Below, in pieces: positions 59,269-64,000 of a DNA stretch of 64,000 bases (position 1 is its first letter; the number at the start of each line of letters is the position of its first letter). The position numbers and the translations under genes are program-made. The notes under the pieces were generated by a model. It was not told the DNA's origin. It did no database searches and saw only the letters and a list, made by a program, of their open reading frames with translations. This DNA comes from Allantophomopsis cytisporea. Lineage: Eukaryota > Ascomycota > Leotiomycetes > Phacidiales > Phacidiaceae. The stretch spans positions 62,001 through 126,000 of the forward strand of contig CP103023.1 in NCBI GenBank assembly GCA_024752435.1, written 5' to 3'.

Positions 59269-60215
59269 TTCAGCATTGGAACCACATCGAACCATTTTCA
59301 GGCTTTGGGAATAACTGCACTTGAAACCTTCACGATCATTATATGATTTTGATGAGTATCTTCCAGGCCGCGATGCTTGTGGGACCAGAATACATGGGGA
59401 AGGCTGGCCTTCTTTTTTACTCTTGCTTTTGTTCTGTAAATTCGGCTTTTCGGGGTAAGGGGTCCGGGCGCGATTCTGGCGAGTTCATGGAAGCTTTGTC
59501 TTTTGTGGCGCTTGGCTGTGGCGGAATGATGATGTTGGTTGGCAAATTGATAAAACAGATGGAGTCGTGCAGAATTTTACGAGGTTGTTTACTTGACATC
59601 AATTCTCACATGTATGTTTGAATGTGATCTTTCCCAAACTGGTAATGGACTTGTTCACAGACCTCAGCCATCTATTAAAGTAGTCTGTGATGTGGATCAT
59701 GCTTTCTCTTTTCACTCACTTCAGCATCTACATTCTCCGCTGCGTCTGGTGATTGTGCCAATGTGTTGGACAACTGTATCCTTCTCATCTAATCTTTGAT
59801 ACCAATTCCAGAACTTGGAACGAAAACAAGGGCAAGTACTGAATTGCTTATAGTTCCAAAAAGAATTTGTCTCATGTTCTGCATCAAACTATCAAACTTC
59901 CCCCACTATGAAGATATTTATGGCGGTCTTGCAATTAGCTTCTTTAATGTCTTGATTCACTGATGATATTATAGCAGTTTGACAATGCACCTTGCGCTGG
60001 TCGAAGATTGACTATATTGACAGCCCGCTGCGAGAAACGCTTAGTATCATAATACCACATTCAGGTTCATAATGAAAAGCAAAGTTGACTTCACAAGATG
60101 TATTTCAAAATTCTAACAAGTTCAAATCAAAATCGTATATGATTTTCCCACCAGTCCAAACCCAAATTCCCCCTCCATGCTCCTAAGTAGGCACTCAAGC
60201 AGCACTCGCACCCAT
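59269..60215. other. Intergenic, convergent 3' ends
   Basis: About 950 bp between the stop of the 58279 gene and the stop of the secreted protein gene. A 92-codon plus-strand frame at 59343 has no features. Nothing else seen. Confidence 0.5.
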
Positions 60216-61427
60216 TTAAGACGCAACATTGTACATAAATGCATCTCCAACACTCCAATAATCGCTTCCACGGTACTGCCCATAGTTGGTCGCATAGCTG
60301 GCATCCCACTGGCGCGAGTACATAGAACAGTACTGTCCCTGGGGAACATTGTTATCGCTGAGAACATAGGCGATAACCTGAGCACAAGCTGGCGCGTAAG
60401 TTCCATCAGAAGCAGGGTGGGCAGCATTATATGCGGTCTGAGCAGTGCAAGCTGCAGTGCAGAGAGACACGTCCTCGTATGGGTACTGGCCCTCACCCTC
60501 GCCGAATGAGAAGTACTTGTAGCCCATGTATGTGTCAGCGCCGTAGTAGAGAGGAGCGTTAAGCGCACCGCCAAGCTCAATTGGGCCTGTGTAGCCGGGC
60601 TGCGAGCTTGGTAGGGCATCGGAGTTGTAGCCGTTAGATCCTGATATATATTTCAGCACTTGCTTCTGCAGAATTGAGGGTTAAGGGGTAATGGGGGGAG
60701 AAGGACGAACCGGCAATAACAACTTCAAAGTCCCCACGCCATTGTCCAGTGTTGGTGGCGGTGTCATCACAGATCGGGTTACCCCACAGTACACACTTGA
60801 TGTTGGTAACGGACGCCGGGTCGCTGCAGCTAGCATCGTTCGGATCAACAGACGGGTCGCGCTCGTAGTAGATGTTGAAGGCCTTGCAGCCCGAGGTGCC
60901 GGAGCAGAACTGCGAGCAGCCGACGGTGTCGTACGAGGACAGTGTCTTGAAGCCCATGTAGCCGGACTGCTGTGTGCTGCCTTGCAAGTTAGTGAAGGCC
61001 AGCTCGTAGCCGATTGGGAGAGGGGCGGAGCTCGCGGTCGCGGCGAAGGCCGAGTAGGCCAGGAAGCTGGCGGGTGTGTCGGGACTAAGGGGCATTAGTT
61101 GATAGTCTATTCGGGGTTGGATGGGACGTACTCGGTAACACTTGGTCCTGTACCGGCTGGCTGTGCGGAGCAAACATCACGCTTCTGGACCGCGCCTTCG
61201 ATATCACGTGAAGACAAAGGTGAGGCAGAAACAGCCGCGGCGGCGACGGCTGTTGCGGACGAGCTTGGGATCACGCTGACGGATTGAGAAACGACGTCGA
61301 CTGGGGCAGCTTCCACTACCGTATCAGGGGCCGCGTCGACCAGAGTGAAGTCGATACTCTGGGGTTGTGGAGAGGGAGCCGCTACAGCAAGAGCTGTGAG
61401 GGCAGAGAAGATGATTGCGGAGCGCAT
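60216..61427 (-). CDS. Secreted cysteine-containing protein, fungal family of unknown function
   Basis: Three exons: 61427-61132, 61084-60711, 60640-60216; introns 47 and 70 nt; 364 aa. A signal peptide (MRSAIIFSALTALAVAAP) is followed by an Ala/Val-rich propeptide-like stretch and a possible Kex2 site (VQKRDVCS). The mature region has GYELAFTNLQGSTQQSGYMG, TVGCSQFCSGTSGCKAFNIY and FERDP-like YERDPSVDPNDASC, with regularly spaced cysteines, typical of a widespread fungal secreted family (PAN/apple-like pattern of Cys). The second half has YMGYKYFSFGEGEGQYPYED and CTAACTAQTAYN. No catalytic residues are recognisable. Highly GC-rich third-base use suggests strong expression. A TATA box lies 88 bp upstream. 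Confidence 0.85.
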
Positions 61428-61514
61428 TTTGATTTTGAGAAGCTTAGTGAAGACTGATGATTGGATACTCTGCGATGCTGATGATGGAAGTGAGTTCGAG
61501 GAGATTTGTGCATC

Positions 61515-61521
61515 TTATATA
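61515..61521 (-). promoter_or_regulatory. TATA box of the secreted protein gene
   Basis: TATATAA on the minus strand, 88 bp before ATG 61427. Confidence 0.5.
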
Positions 61522-62539
61522 GATGAGGTTCTTGATGTGAAATAAGAAGTCAGGAGATTGTCCCGCGTGCTGTATGTGGGGAAGTGATTGATCTATATTG
61601 AGAGTATCCAGACTCTTGACAGATGACGGACAGCCCGCGTTGCGGTTGGCAGCTGAATGAGGGCTCTAGAGCGCCTAGATATCCATTTTGAGATATATCA
61701 TACCAAGTGTGGTCTGACTATGGCGCGGCGAGCCTCGTGGATGTGATAGAAATGGTAAGTGCAATTGGGGTTCGTGGCTATGAATTCTAGATCCTCACGC
61801 TTACTCGTGAGCTGAGAAGGTGGAGCCGATTTTATTACCATGAGCAGGACTTTTGGTTGATTCTAATTAAGTCACCATTCCTCATCCAGGATCTTAGGTT
61901 TTTACGCTCCAGATATGCTTGAATATCCTCAGGATTGGATACACAAGGGCCTGTTTGAATACGCTAATATTATGACAACCATGTCAAGTGAAAGTAAAAG
62001 GCTTTAAGCTTACAATTATGAGCTGTATAGAACAGCCAGACGGAGTACAATTGAAACAACAGGCCATGTGTGCAGTGGTAAGGCATCAAAAGAACTTGGG
62101 ATACTGCAAGGATCGAGACCAATTGGTCGGTATTGACAGGGGCGAGGGTTACTTGAACTTCTTCTGTTCCATGTCATGTGCCTAAAGATCAGTTGGACTA
62201 AGCCGTCTTATGAGAGTATCAATGCTTTACTCATGATCCCCAGTGCAAAGCATAAATTTTCGACTTAAATGTAGGAGTGTTATTGCCATGAGTCATCCTC
62301 GTCCGTTTCCATCGTTTCTGCAGTACCCGGAATCTGACCAGTTTTAAGACGGTTAACAGATAATCGAGAATGTCCCATGATATGATTCTTGGGAAAAGCA
62401 ATACAAGGAATAATTACCGTTTACCGGGAAAGACCCTCTCTCCCACACAACAGCAAAGGTATAATCTACTTAAGTTCTATGCCAGCCCAACGGGTGGGAA
62501 GCGCGTCTCCAGCAATCCCGACAAGGGCGACATGCCGTC

Positions 62540-62563
62540 GAAGCACCCATGCATGGGTGCTTC
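62540..62563. repeat. 24-bp perfect palindrome
   Basis: GAAGCACCCATG followed at once by its exact reverse complement, with no spacer. The symmetry stops at both ends. Confidence 0.95.
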
Positions 62564-63867
62564 AACTCTCGATTACCAGCTTCCGAAAGCGCAAAATGTC
62601 CGTCGGTCGATGCAACAATTCAGCGTCGTTCTGTTTGGAAGAACACTAATTCGGTGTCGGTGGCTGACACGGCTGATGCGGCGGAATTCCAATTGGGACA
62701 GCCGGCAAGATAGGCTATTGCTCAGCTTGGTTGGCGTGCATGTAAACTCTGGGTACGGGCGCCTCGCACATCAATAGATTCATTTTTGCCAACGCAAGTA
62801 AGAGACTACCATGCCTACATGGTCGGGGGCCAAGGAAGTCTGCAGGATTGAGTGAAATATGCCTTTAAAGGGGGCCCTTCAGCTATGAATCGGTGATTCC
62901 GTAGAATTATTTAAGTGGGTTCGGGTGAGAGATGCGAAGCACTGTCAGATCGTCAGGTTTTGAGATAATCTCGGTGTTCTGGCAACCATGAGCTGGAAAT
63001 CGGAGTATGAATGGGATATGAATGGGATATGGCTACGACGATGGGAATTGGACTTGGATATGGGCCGAGAGGGGTGTATGGGCCACTCGTAGATGATACT
63101 TATCGGTGAAAGCATAAGCATTACAAATTGTTTGTATTGCGGATTTTCGCATTGGTGCACAACGAACGCACGTACTTTGTCAAAGCCAAGGATCAATTGA
63201 GAAGATATAGCACTTCAACCTCAAATATCGTGTGCAGAAGCATATCAAATACATATCAACGCTTCAAGATTTATACGCCCAAATGATACATTTTCAACGG
63301 TTGTGTACCATATTACCTCAGGCAGAGAGAATCACCCGTCAAGACTCAACGCTGATTCAATGAGTAAGTCGAGTACCTTAGCCTTTATCTGATCATAGTT
63401 CACCAGAAGTGTAAAGAAACTTCCATCTAGCCAGCCACTACCGACAATAATGGACCCTCTTCTCAGCCAGACTATCCACATTGACATCAACCATAAACAA
63501 GCTCGCTCGCTCATTGAGGTTGGTCTATCGTCCCAAGATCGCTCTATGCCTGCTGTACTATGTACAGAGCTCTCCCTGAAGAAATAGCCACATGGCACTA
63601 ACCCAATATATCATGCTCCAAGAATAAAACACCAAACTATTTAAACACCAAACACATTGAACACTATTCATTCGTCGTCGAACTGGTCGGCTTTCCAAAA
63701 GTACGTACCCCCTTTGGCCTTATAACGATAATCTCCTGGTTTTCGAATGCATTATCCATGCTCTATTGAATTTGAGATGAAGTGAGTTCTACGTAAGTCG
63801 TCTTCATGCCGCGTCTCGAGTTCAAACCGATGCTGTATTCTCCAATCCAACGGATTGAAGAGAGCAT

Positions 63868-64000
63868 TCAGCAGTCATTCCCTTTTTTCCCATAATCTTC
63901 CGCAACGTGTTCCAGTACCCACTTTACAACCCTTGCATGAGTAATGGGAAGCCCAGTGTCAAGATCGATACGTAAGCTGCACATGATTCCTGATCTCGGA
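63868..64000 (-). CDS. 3' end of an unidentified gene, partial
   Basis: An open frame enters from the right window edge and ends with TGA at 63870-63868. The 43 visible residues read RIDLDTGLPITHARVVKWVL then EHVAEDYGKKGNDC, with protein-like composition. I do not recognise a family. It could also be chance, as only 133 bases are visible. Confidence 0.35.
   Translation of the reverse strand, partial: PRSGIMCSLRIDLDTGLPITHARVVKWVLEHVAEDYGKKGNDC

Larger units (their letters stand above)
61428..63867. other. Intergenic region, no supported gene
   Basis: About 2.4 kb. Short overlapping frames only. It contains a TATA box for the secreted protein gene and a 24-bp perfect palindrome at 62540-62563. 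The minus-strand frame at 63332-63598 has no family features. Confidence 0.5.

Noticed and set aside
60691..61098. 135-codon plus-strand frame
   Set aside because: It lies antisense to exon 2 of the secreted protein and reflects its high GC third positions.
62370..62777. 135-codon plus-strand frame
   Set aside because: No domain, overlapped by another frame, and it spans the palindrome; no splice or promoter support.

Overview
The window is nuclear DNA of a filamentous ascomycete (Pezizomycotina). The evidence is short GT-AG introns (about 43-112 nt), a Zn2Cys6 regulator, a Kcs1-type inositol kinase, a Cdc11/Nud1-type scaffold and several secreted plant-cell-wall enzymes. The set would suit a plant-associated or saprotrophic fungus such as a member of the Leotiomycetes, but the class is inference. 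I saw no rRNA, tRNA, CRISPR array or prokaryotic operon structure.

Layout. 1-554 (-): 5' part of a bZIP transcription factor cut by the window edge. 555-6826: long gene-poor stretch. 6827-8471 (-) and 8781-9359 (+): divergent tRNA pseudouridine synthase (Rib2/Pus9 type) and hot-dog thioesterase. 9766-10577 (-): small secreted glycoprotein. 12828-30243: an accessory block rich in carbohydrate and redox genes: laccase (+), Zn2Cys6 factor (+), DOMON/cytochrome b561 membrane protein (+), GH106-like alpha-L-rhamnosidase (+), GH5 endoglucanase (-) and GH28 polygalacturonase (-). 31093-32451 (-): metal-dependent amidohydrolase. 33216-38870 (-): 1884-aa septation-network scaffold with C-terminal leucine-rich repeats. 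41427-44984 (+): 1185-aa disordered protein of unknown function. 46753-48167 (-): complete-looking Tc1/mariner element with TA target duplication whose transposase frame carries seven in-frame TAG codons and no frameshift. 51382-55582 (+): inositol hexakisphosphate kinase (Kcs1). 56525-56729: 16-bp minisatellite. 58279-59268 (+): three-exon gene I do not recognise. 60216-61427 (-): secreted cysteine-containing protein. 63868-64000 (-): 3' end of an unidentified gene.

How the genes fit together. The 12.8-30.2 kb block combines enzymes that would attack phenolics (laccase), rhamnose-containing pectin (GH106-like and GH28) and cellulose or glucan (GH5). It also holds a membrane cytochrome that could move electrons to the cell surface, and a pathway-type regulator lies between laccase and cytochrome. 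Co-regulation is an inference from position. The rest is housekeeping (tRNA modification, septation control, inositol pyrophosphate synthesis) separated by long intergenic regions with many simple repeats. Exon boundaries were placed by hand from splice consensus, reading-frame closure and family motifs. All reported exon sums close in frame.
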